Shown here: positions 6,505 to 13,488 of the stretch, in pieces
Position numbering within the stretch: the first letter of the stretch is position 1
Layout of the letters: the number at the start of each line of letters is the position of its first letter
Origin: Bacteroidota bacterium
Lineage (GTDB): Bacteria; Bacteroidota; Ignavibacteria; SZUA-365; JAADGX01
NCBI GenBank assembly: GCA_027021285.1
Contig: JALUUP010000110.1
Span: forward strand, 1-15,655
Direction of reading: 5' to 3'
Length of the DNA stretch: 15,655 nt
Notes under the pieces: model-generated
Seen by the model: the letters and a program-made list of their open reading frames with translations, nothing else
Databases searched by the model: none
Told to the model about the DNA's origin: nothing
Program-made: the position numbers and the translations under genes

Positions 6505-9477
6505 ATGAAGAATCTTCTAATGATATTGTTCGCCCTCATCCTCACAAGCTCGTTCGTCTGGTCGGGAACGGGGCCCGGGTCTTCCACCGGCGCCAGGACG
6601 TCCTACCTTGACCGGCTGCCCGCAGACGCACGGTTTGTTCCCCATACGGTCATTGTAAAATTCCACGAGAGCGAAAGAAAATACCTCACTCGGCACGGGG
6701 TCGGCATTGCTTCTGTCGCACCGGTCTTTACCGAGTACGGCGTGTACGCTGCCGAACAGATGTATCCAAACCACCGGCCGGTTTTCAGCAAGACCGGGCG
6801 CGAGATTGATCTCTCGCGCATGTACCGTATCGAGTACTCCTCGGACGCGGATCCGATTACCGTAGCCAAGGCTCTCTCCACGTACCCTGAAATCGAGTAC
6901 GCGGAACCGGAACAAATTCATCAAATCGCCTACGTACCCAACGACCCGAAAGCTTCCCAGCAATATCACCTGAAACAGATCAAAGCCTATGAAGCATGGG
7001 ATATCACCAAGGGAAGCAAAGACATCGTCATTGGTATCGTTGACACGGGCGTGGACTGGCAGCACAAGGATTTGCGGGATAACATCTGGATCAATCCCGG
7101 CGAAGATGTCAACAACGACGGGAAATTCACTCTTGCGGATTACAACAACATCGATGACGACGGCAACGGCTTCGTCGATGACATCATCGGCATCGATTTT
7201 ATCGGTAAGGACCAGTTCCAGGGAAGCAAGTACTACGACAACGACCCTCAACCGACGGCCACGGGGAACCCGCATGGAACGCACGTTGCCGGTATCGCGG
7301 CGGCCGTGGGTGAAAACTCGATCGGTGTCGTCGGCGTCGCGTACAAGTGCAAGATTCTCCCGATTAAGTGTGGCGACGACAAAGGCACTCGTTCCATTCG
7401 CCGGGGTTACGAAGGTATCGTGTACGCAGCCGACATGGGCGCCAAGATCATCAACTGCAGTTGGGGCGGCGGCGGTTACCTCCAGAGCGAATACGACCAG
7501 GTCGAATACGCCACCTCAAAGGGAGCGTTGGTGGTAGCAGCCGCGGGGAACGGCAACACGGAGCAATTCTCGTCTCCGGCATCATACCCGCAGATCCTCG
7601 CAGTATCCAACGTCACCAGCAATGATGTCAAGAATGGATCGTCGAACTACGGCACGTGGGTGGACGTCGCCGCTCCCGGCACCAGGATCCTCAGCACCGT
7701 TTCCCGTCCCGCCAACGGGTACCAATCCGCAGGCTGGTCCGGCACGTCCATGGCCAGTCCGGTGGCGGCAGGCGTGGCGGCCTTGGTCCTGGCCAAGAAT
7801 CCGAACTTTAGTCCATTTCAAGTCGCAATGCAGGTGCGTGTAACCTCCGATAATATCGACGGCAAGAACGCGGCACGGTTCAAACGGAAGCTCGGATACG
7901 GAAGGGTGAACGCTTACCGCGCGTTGACCGAGCAGTCGCCCGCGGTTCGGCTCTCGTCGCACTCCATTTCCGACAGCAAAACGGGAAATGGCAACGGCAT
8001 CATCGATCCCGGCGAGGACATCGCGGTCACGATGAAATTCAAGAACTACCTCGCTCCCACGACAAACGCAATCGTCACGCTGACCACGACCAGCAACTAC
8101 GTGGAGATCGTGGACGGCACCTTTATCCTCGGCACGATGGGCACGGGCGACGAGAAGGAAAACGGAGCAAATCCTTTCGTCATACGCATCAAGCAGAATA
8201 TTCCTTTGAACGAAGAGATCAATCTCATTGCCGAGATCAAAGATGGAAGTTACAATGATTACGACGGGTTCATGATCATCGCGCAGCCGACGTACCGGGA
8301 TCACACCGCCAACGAGATCCTCACTACCCTGTCCAACGACGGCAACATCGGGTTCGACGACTTTTCAGGAATACGAGGGCGCGGATTCATTTTCCAGAAT
8401 AACGGCTACAACGTCCTCTTTGAAGGCGGCCTCATGCTCGGAGCGATCGTCAACGGCGATGTAAGGGTCGTTGACGTCGTCAGAAATGAAGCGGGCTCGG
8501 TCCAAAACGCGGATTTCGGTAGCAACCAGCCCCTTACGATGACGACACCTGGCCCTGTCGCGGCCCAGGAAGGCACTGCGACGTGGACGGACCAGCGCGC
8601 CAACGCCCGCGATCGGCTTGGCGTCCAGGTGCACCTCAACAGCTACGAGTTCACCGATCCCGGCACGACCAACATTCTCATTCTGCGCTACGATATCAAG
8701 AATACTTCCGGAATCACGCTGGAGAATTTCCACGCGGGACTGTTTTTCGATTGGGATATCGGCACCAGCGCGTACACCGACTACGCGAACATCGACACAG
8801 ACCTCATGATGGGTTATGCCCTGGATAACAGTAAAGAAGTGCCTACAAACGTGGGAGTGATGGTTCTCACTCGCGAAAAGCCCACGCACTACACGGCCAT
8901 CAATAATCCCGACCCGGATGACAATGGGCGATTCGGCATTCACAACGGCTTTACAAAGGAAGAGAAGTGGGCTTCCATGAGTTCCGGTATATTGCAGCGT
9001 TCTACACAGGAAACCGATATTTCCCAGGTGATCGGCAACGGCCCGTACACGCTGAAACCCGGGGAAAGTGTCACTGTCGCGTTTGCCGTCCTGGGTGGAT
9101 TATCCGTGAAAGAGCTCAAGGAATCCGTTCCGGTAGCTCTGACATTGTGGGATAACATCACGAAACCGACAGCGATTGATCATCCCGGCGCTTCCCGGTT
9201 TGCGCTGAGCGAAAGTTTCCCGAATCCCTTCGGCGCTTCTTCCATCAGCCGTCAACGGACAACCACCGTTTCGTTCGATGCCGCATCGACGTCTTCGGTC
9301 CGGCTGGAGGTCGTGGATGAATACGGCCGCATAGTAGCAACGCTGTTTGACGGAATCGCCGCTCCGGGAAACCACGTCGTCCGGTGGACGCCACGAAACA
9401 TCCCTTCCGGGATATACTTCATGCGACTGTACACCGCTCCGACGGTTCTCACGCGAAAAGTCGTGTATGTAAAATAG
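6505..9477 (+). CDS. Secreted S8 family serine peptidase (subtilase) with T9SS C-terminal sorting domain
   Basis: I place the start at the ATG at 6505, not the in-frame ATG 60 bases upstream, because AAAGGA lies eight bases before it and a signal peptide follows (MKNLLMILFALILTSSFVWS). The 990-residue protein then has a propeptide (about 33-145), with VPHTVIVKF and a YAEPEQIH end like fervidolysin-type prodomains, and a subtilisin catalytic domain. The triad is Asp180 (GIVDTG), His257 (HGTH) and Ser415 (GTSMASP), with oxyanion Asn349 (AAGNGN). An insert with DVNNDG and NIDDDGNG acidic loops (about 206-230) probably binds calcium. Beta-rich modules follow, one with NGNGIIDPGED (~495). Residues 899-990 are a type A T9SS sorting domain (FPNPF at 905-909, SGIYFMRL near the end), so the protein should cross the outer membrane and be anchored or released. 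All catalytic residues are present. It appears monocistronic, with its own promoter and terminator. Confidence 0.95.
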   Translation: MKNLLMILFALILTSSFVWSGTGPGSSTGARTSYLDRLPADARFVPHTVIVKFHESERKYLTRHGVGIASVAPVFTEYGVYAAEQMYPNHRPVFSKTGREIDLSRMYRIEYSSDADPITVAKALSTYPEIEYAEPEQIHQIAYVPNDPKASQQYHLKQIKAYEAWDITKGSKDIVIGIVDTGVDWQHKDLRDNIWINPGEDVNNDGKFTLADYNNIDDDGNGFVDDIIGIDFIGKDQFQGSKYYDNDPQPTATGNPHGTHVAGIAAAVGENSIGVVGVAYKCKILPIKCGDDKGTRSIRRGYEGIVYAADMGAKIINCSWGGGGYLQSEYDQVEYATSKGALVVAAAGNGNTEQFSSPASYPQILAVSNVTSNDVKNGSSNYGTWVDVAAPGTRILSTVSRPANGYQSAGWSGTSMASPVAAGVAALVLAKNPNFSPFQVAMQVRVTSDNIDGKNAARFKRKLGYGRVNAYRALTEQSPAVRLSSHSISDSKTGNGNGIIDPGEDIAVTMKFKNYLAPTTNAIVTLTTTSNYVEIVDGTFILGTMGTGDEKENGANPFVIRIKQNIPLNEEINLIAEIKDGSYNDYDGFMIIAQPTYRDHTANEILTTLSNDGNIGFDDFSGIRGRGFIFQNNGYNVLFEGGLMLGAIVNGDVRVVDVVRNEAGSVQNADFGSNQPLTMTTPGPVAAQEGTATWTDQRANARDRLGVQVHLNSYEFTDPGTTNILILRYDIKNTSGITLENFHAGLFFDWDIGTSAYTDYANIDTDLMMGYALDNSKEVPTNVGVMVLTREKPTHYTAINNPDPDDNGRFGIHNGFTKEEKWASMSSGILQRSTQETDISQVIGNGPYTLKPGESVTVAFAVLGGLSVKELKESVPVALTLWDNITKPTAIDHPGASRFALSESFPNPFGASSISRQRTTTVSFDAASTSSVRLEVVDEYGRIVATLFDGIAAPGNHVVRWTPRNIPSGIYFMRLYTAPTVLTRKVVYVK

Positions 9478-9501
9478 AAGACCTTCGAATCTATGCGTTA
9501 C

Positions 9502-9537
9502 GCCGCTACGTTGTCGAAACGTGGCGGCTTTTCTTTT
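9502..9537 (+). terminator. Intrinsic (rho-independent) terminator after the subtilase gene
   Basis: An 11-bp stem (GCCGCTACGTT / AACGTGGCGGC, one T-G wobble) closes a 5-base loop (GTCGA) and is followed at once by TTTTCTTTT. It starts 24 bases after the subtilase stop codon. There is no matching run on the other side, so it should act on the plus strand only. Confidence 0.9.
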
Positions 9538-9587
9538 GCGTGTTTCCTCAGGGAAACACAGCGACGGAGAAACGTTACCGCCGGGGA

Positions 9588-10091
9588 TCAATACGGCGGT
9601 TCGTTCAGCCCGAACGTTTTCCATTCCTCCTTCGACGGACCGAAGACACCCGGAACATTCGAACCTGCCTGGCGCAACAGGACGGTCATCTGTCCCCGGT
9701 GGTGAATCTCGTGATTGACCAGGGCCATGAGCGTCATACCGCGGGGCCATGTTTCTCCGTACATATCATCTGTTTGAAGAAGAACTTCGTCGCTCCAGTT
9801 GTCACGAACAGCGGCAAGAAGTTCATCCGAAACGTCGCTGTAACCTTCAATGATCTCCCGGGCGAAAGATGGAGGCATTGATTTCCAATCCACCGAGCTG
9901 AATCCCAGGCCCGTTCTGCTCATCATCTCGGGGATGGTTACGACGATGTGCCAGGCAATATCACCCAGGCTGCGATGCCCTTCCGAAACTGATCGATCAA
10001 GATTATCGTCCGTGAGTTGGGCAAAGATCTTGCCGGTTCCCTCAGCCACCGTCCGGTAAGCGGAAATGACATCGTCAAGTTTACGAAACAT
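9588..10091 (-). CDS. DinB family (four-helix metal-binding) protein
   Basis: The 167-residue length and motifs fit the DinB/YfiT-like superfamily, a four-helix bundle with a divalent metal held by three histidines. I see the candidates His48 (DIAWHIV) and His127/His131 in NHEIHHRGQM, the typical second motif. Many relatives are thiol-dependent transferases (mycothiol, bacillithiol or glutathione) and others are damage-inducible proteins without known activity; which applies here cannot be told. GGAG lies seven bases before the ATG, securing the start. It is the last of three closely spaced minus-strand genes, 85 bases after the CoA-binding gene, and converges on the subtilase gene. Confidence 0.9.
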   Translation of the reverse strand: MFRKLDDVISAYRTVAEGTGKIFAQLTDDNLDRSVSEGHRSLGDIAWHIVVTIPEMMSRTGLGFSSVDWKSMPPSFAREIIEGYSDVSDELLAAVRDNWSDEVLLQTDDMYGETWPRGMTLMALVNHEIHHRGQMTVLLRQAGSNVPGVFGPSKEEWKTFGLNEPPY

Positions 10092-10176
10092 GGGATTACT
10101 CCATTGTGAAAGAGATAAAAATCTTTTTTCAAGGTCTCTCGGGCAAAGCGGGAGCTCGCAGAGGTACCGTACGGGT

Positions 10177-10629
10177 TCACGACGGTAATTTTCCCAGGAG
10201 CTTCCACACCCACCGATGCGCTCGATGAGGAAACGACGCGCCTTCCATGAACATCATGATGCATTCACCATGCACGACGTTGATTCCGTGCTCCTCGCAG
10301 AAGCGGATGGCCGCCTTGGATTCCGCGCCCTGTTGCATCCATATCCTCCTGATGCCGTTCTCCGCGGCCTCTCGAACCACCTTTTCCGTCTGAGCCGGCG
10401 GCACCACGAGCACCAGGCCTTCGACACGCTCCGGAAGCTTGTTCAGGCCGGCGTAACAGGGGTCTCCCTCGATCTCGTCCGCCTCCGGATGCACGGGAAA
10501 GATCTTGTACCCCCTGGACTTAAGCTCCCGGTAGGCATGGTTCCCGAATTTCTTTCCACTTCGCGAGACGCCGATGACCGCCAGCGCGGGTTGGGCAAAG
10601 AAATCATCAATTGCTTGTTTCGTGGTCAT
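10177..10629 (-). CDS. CoA-binding domain protein (YccU-like, CoA_binding_2)
   Basis: This 150-residue protein is a single Rossmann-fold CoA-binding domain of the YccU type, related to the N-terminal domain of ADP-forming acyl-CoA synthetases and succinyl-CoA synthetase alpha. The glycine-rich loop is AVIGVSRSGKKFGN (residues 17-30), followed by GYKIFPVHP (40-48), LVVPP (74-78), IWMQQGAES (96-104) and INVVHGECIMMF (116-127). The physiological role of this family is not settled; cofactor or metabolite sensing is the usual suggestion. I start at the second ATG (10629) because GGGAG lies eight bases upstream; an in-frame ATG at 10644 would add MGESH and has AGGTG 11 bases before it. The gene follows the nuclease gene by 25 bases (10 with the longer start), so the two are probably translated from one message. 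Confidence 0.9.
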   Translation of the reverse strand: MTTKQAIDDFFAQPALAVIGVSRSGKKFGNHAYRELKSRGYKIFPVHPEADEIEGDPCYAGLNKLPERVEGLVLVVPPAQTEKVVREAAENGIRRIWMQQGAESKAAIRFCEEHGINVVHGECIMMFMEGASFPHRAHRWVWKLLGKLPS

Positions 10630-10654
10630 GTGTGATTCTCCCATGAGAATGGTT

Positions 10655-12034
10655 TCACCTGTTTTGTTGATGAACCAAGAATCGCATTAGTTCGCTGAAT
10701 TGTTGAATCTCAGCGCTGAAAAAGCTGACAATATTTTTTCTTTTTCTGGCGACTATTTCAGCAGGATAGCGTTTCTCGATACGAATAACGAAGTTCGGTT
10801 TATTGTTGCGGCTTTGCGCAAATTCAATCTCATTGTCCGAGTAAAAGCGGCCGGATGGATGTTTCAGCATCCTCTTTTCCATTTGATAGATCAACGTCTT
10901 TTTATAATCCTGCCAGTTTTCGATCAGATTGTCCATCGCGGATATTAATAGTTCTGTGGAAAACTCCGTCACGTTCACAGGATAGCCTGTAACAAGATTC
11001 CAGATGAGATGATTCTGAGGTAGAAATTGGAGCTTGTAATACAACGAGACATTGAACTCCTTTGCCTGCTGAATGAAACGTTCAAATTGTACGGGATCAG
11101 TTTTCATGGCGGAGATAACCTTTCGTACCGAAGGCTGAGTCTCCGCGTTGACCGATAACTCGATTCCATGTTCCCAATAGTTGAAGTTCACGTTTGGATA
11201 ATGATTGACGTGCGTCTTATCACTATCAATGAAGTAGAAAGCGCTCCAAATAACAGGCGCTCCAGAATCAACTTTTCCCACCTGGTAAGCCAATTTCTTG
11301 AATTGAAAAAATGGTTGTACTTGCTCATCCAGAAGAGACATGAATTTCGCGATCTTACGATGAAACACCCTCTTGAAATCAAGATAGTCCTCACGTGTCA
11401 TTCTGATAATCTCGCCAAGCTGCATAAAATCGCTTTCCCGGAAACCGTTAAATTCTGCGATACCAATCAAGTCCAGGAACTCAACAAACTGCGACAGCAA
11501 GAAACGATCAAACTTGCCGGCAGTTTTAATCTCTTCCGAGAATGCTTCACTGATTTCTTCCCATGTGATTGTCCTTTTCCTTGTTGCCGAACCAAGGAAC
11601 TGTTTGATATGACTTGCAATCTGCTCCGGCACAAGGGGGCTCTGCGTTTTTACTTCAATCAAAACAGCCGTATCATTATTGAATATGCAAGCATCTGGAA
11701 TGCCTTTATCAACTCCGTAATCGGGGTTCTGGTGGGTTTTTGTTGAGCTTGAAACGATCGCAAGCATGATGCGCTCTTTCTTATGGCGATAGGTTTTCGA
11801 ATCCGTTACCTGAAAATCAAACTCAAATGAATCTGGCGACTGGTGGTTCCCGATCATTTTCAAGAATCTGCCGAGGATCTTCTTGTCTCCATGTTGGAAG
11901 ACATTCAGCAATGATTTAGTGACATCATTCTCAAGATGATCGATCCTGATCTTTCCACCCGCAGTTTTTAAAAGACGTTCTTCAAAAACCTTAACCCCTT
12001 GGTGCCAGAAAAGATTGCTATACTTCTGTTTCAT
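10655..12034 (-). CDS. PD-(D/E)XK nuclease-like protein, possibly a defence endonuclease
   Basis: I do not recognise a named family for this 459-residue protein. The region IPDACIFNNDTAVLIEVKTQ (residues 112-131) has the PD-(D/E)XK pattern: Asp114 after Pro113, then Glu127-Val-Lys129 at the end of a hydrophobic strand. Glu36 in LENDVTKSLL could be the helix acid that often precedes it, and PEQIASHIKQFL (136-147) fits the following helix with a conserved-type Gln. The remaining ~300 residues are helical and then mixed, with no recognised domain and no helicase, methylase or transposase motif. A DNA-cleaving restriction-like role is an inference. Hand counts of two 60-base lines give about 38% GC, against 67-70% in sampled lines of the subtilase and carboxyltransferase genes, suggesting horizontal transfer. 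AGGG lies seven bases before the ATG. It heads a minus-strand run with the CoA-binding and DinB genes. Confidence 0.8.
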   Translation of the reverse strand: MKQKYSNLFWHQGVKVFEERLLKTAGGKIRIDHLENDVTKSLLNVFQHGDKKILGRFLKMIGNHQSPDSFEFDFQVTDSKTYRHKKERIMLAIVSSSTKTHQNPDYGVDKGIPDACIFNNDTAVLIEVKTQSPLVPEQIASHIKQFLGSATRKRTITWEEISEAFSEEIKTAGKFDRFLLSQFVEFLDLIGIAEFNGFRESDFMQLGEIIRMTREDYLDFKRVFHRKIAKFMSLLDEQVQPFFQFKKLAYQVGKVDSGAPVIWSAFYFIDSDKTHVNHYPNVNFNYWEHGIELSVNAETQPSVRKVISAMKTDPVQFERFIQQAKEFNVSLYYKLQFLPQNHLIWNLVTGYPVNVTEFSTELLISAMDNLIENWQDYKKTLIYQMEKRMLKHPSGRFYSDNEIEFAQSRNNKPNFVIRIEKRYPAEIVARKRKNIVSFFSAEIQQFSELMRFLVHQQNR

Positions 12035-12058
12035 ACGATCGCCCTAGTTATTCAATTT

Positions 12059-12089
12059 CAAATAATTTCGCTTGTTGGAATTCTATCAA
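12059..12089 (-). promoter_or_regulatory. Possible promoter of the nuclease-like gene
   Basis: On the minus strand TTGATA (12089-12084) is followed after 19 bases by TATTTG (12064-12059), 24 bases before the ATG. The spacer is two bases longer than in the better-matching promoters of this window and the downstream box matches TANNTT at three of its four fixed positions. Confidence 0.25.
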
Positions 12090-12321
12090 TCTCCGTAGGT
12101 GGAGTTGTTAGCCGTTTCCCGGGATAATCCTTTCTCCCTTCTGCGCCAATAACGGCGATGTAATTCCATTTGGCCTCTCAATCTTCGGTTTATTCTCCGA
12201 TTTATTCTTTCCAATCACCTTGTGCATCACACGGCCAGACATACGGTATTCACGTGGTTATGTTGCTCCGCGTGCCGCCCAGGACTGGATGTTATTGAAT
12301 TACATCCATGATCCCAACACA

Positions 12322-12356
12322 TTTGCGAGAAATTCTCACTTTTTTCTTACCTTATG
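12322..12356 (+). promoter_or_regulatory. Possible promoter of the DUF3179 gene
   Basis: TTTG (12322-12325) and TACCTTATG (12348-12356) resemble the Bacteroidota -33/-7 boxes, with 19 bases between TTGCGA and TACCTT. The downstream box ends 17 bases before the ATG, so the leader would hold little more than the AAAGGAG ribosome binding site. Confidence 0.3.
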
Positions 12357-12373
12357 TCCAAAGGAGAAATCGT

Positions 12374-13414
12374 ATGACCAGAAAAACACCTCGGACAGTG
12401 CTTTGCGTTTCCGTTCTTTTCGCGCTATTGATGACGACCTCCGTATGGGCGCAAAGACAGGAGCCCCGCGTGGTCGCCGTCATAGAAAACGATTCCATGT
12501 ACCAGGTGCTGCCGCCTGACGCCATCCCTGCCATCCATGAACCGGAGTTCGTCTCCGGAACGGAAGCCGACGCCCAGATGCGGGACAGCGAACCCGTCCT
12601 TGGACTCGTTCTCAACAACGAGGCGCGTGCTTACTCTCTCTGGCAGCTCGACGCCCATGAGATCGTCAACGACGTCTTCGGCGAGACGGCTGTTGCTGTC
12701 ACGTGGTGCCCGCTCTGCCATACCGCGATCGTGTACCTGCGAAACATTGGCGATAAAACTTACTCCTTCATTGTTTCCGGAAGGTTATGGCGCAACAGCC
12801 TGGTCATGATGGACCGGGAAACGAAAAGCCACTGGAGTCATGTCAGTGGAGAGGCGCTCCTCGGAAAGTTGAAAGGAGCCACGCTGAAAGCTATCCCCGC
12901 CATGCAAACCACCTGGAAGAGCTGGAAGACCCGCCATCCGGAAACCAAGGTGTTGAAGAAAAAACGGGAAATCACGTCTTCACGCTACGAGCGATACTTC
13001 AATGATCCAAATAGAACGGGGATATTCCGAACATCCGACCTCCAGGAGCGACTGCCTCCCAAGGAGCTTGTGTACGGCATCGCGCTTGGCCCTCATGCCG
13101 TGGCAATAACGGAAGCCGTGATGGATTCGGCCAACACCGTGCACTACGATCTCGGTACAACACTTGTTGTCATGGTCCGGGCTGAAGACGGAGTCCGGTC
13201 CTGGATTGCGATGGCTCGCAAGCGAAACCTTTCGTTTAATGCAGGAGACAACGGGACATACGTGGACGATGAAACCGGCTCGACCTGGGAATTAACCGAG
13301 GGACAATGTTTGAAAGGCGCGCTCAATGGTGTAAAGCTCAAAGAACTGAACGTCACCATCGCCTATTGGTTCGCCTGGAGCACGTACTATCCGAACACGG
13401 AGACTATCGATTGA
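12374..13414 (+). CDS. Secreted DUF3179 domain protein
   Basis: I start at the ATG at 12374 rather than the in-frame ATG 66 bases upstream: AAAGGAG lies seven bases before it and a signal peptide follows (MTRKTPRTVLCVSVLFALLM, cleaved near VWAQ). The 346-residue protein carries the DUF3179 features: GLVLNNEARAYSLWQL (residues 77-92), the cysteine motif VTWCPLCHTAIVY (109-121, Cys112 and Cys115), SGRLWRNSLVMMDRET (135-150) and WSHVSGEALLGKLKG (154-168). The CPLC pair recalls thioredoxin-like or metal-binding motifs, but the family has no established activity. The product is probably periplasmic or exported. The C-terminal part (TYVDDETGSTWELTEGQCL, ~294-312) looks complete, so the gene is intact. 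The membrane gene starts 74 bases downstream without a terminator between, so both may share a transcript. Confidence 0.93.
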   Translation: MTRKTPRTVLCVSVLFALLMTTSVWAQRQEPRVVAVIENDSMYQVLPPDAIPAIHEPEFVSGTEADAQMRDSEPVLGLVLNNEARAYSLWQLDAHEIVNDVFGETAVAVTWCPLCHTAIVYLRNIGDKTYSFIVSGRLWRNSLVMMDRETKSHWSHVSGEALLGKLKGATLKAIPAMQTTWKSWKTRHPETKVLKKKREITSSRYERYFNDPNRTGIFRTSDLQERLPPKELVYGIALGPHAVAITEAVMDSANTVHYDLGTTLVVMVRAEDGVRSWIAMARKRNLSFNAGDNGTYVDDETGSTWELTEGQCLKGALNGVKLKELNVTIAYWFAWSTYYPNTETID

Positions 13415-13488
13415 TGCATCGTTCTCCCGCTTAACAAATAAGTAGCACCCGAAAATATTCGCACATTTCTTGAGAGTTAACGTTTGAT

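Larger units (their letters stand above)
12035..12373. other. Divergent intergenic region between the nuclease-like gene and the DUF3179 gene
   Basis: These 339 bases hold the start regions of two diverging genes and no credible gene of their own; short open frames here lack ribosome binding sites or run into the DUF3179 gene in another frame. I see possible promoters at 12059-12089 (minus) and 12322-12356 (plus). I found no tRNA, no insertion-sequence end and no direct repeat matching the other side of the AT-rich nuclease gene. Confidence 0.55.

Noticed and set aside
7582..8304. Minus-strand frame of 240 codons within the subtilase gene
   Set aside because: Shadow of the well-supported subtilase reading frame.
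9100..9750. Minus-strand frame of 216 codons across the subtilase 3' end and DinB gene
   Set aside because: It runs through the terminator, the T9SS domain coding strand and the DinB gene in another frame, with no motif.
11168..11746. Plus-strand frame of 192 codons inside the nuclease-like gene
   Set aside because: Antisense to a 459-codon frame with a ribosome binding site and nuclease motif; its own translation has no recognisable feature.
12099..12115. GTTAGCC resembling an integron attC end near the nuclease gene
   Set aside because: No partner core, no inverted arms and no adjacent cassette structure; it also fails the GTTRRRY consensus.
10600..12120. Possible mobile-element boundaries around the AT-rich nuclease gene
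   Set aside because: I compared the flanks by eye and found no direct repeat, inverted repeat, tRNA or transposase; transfer is supported by composition only.
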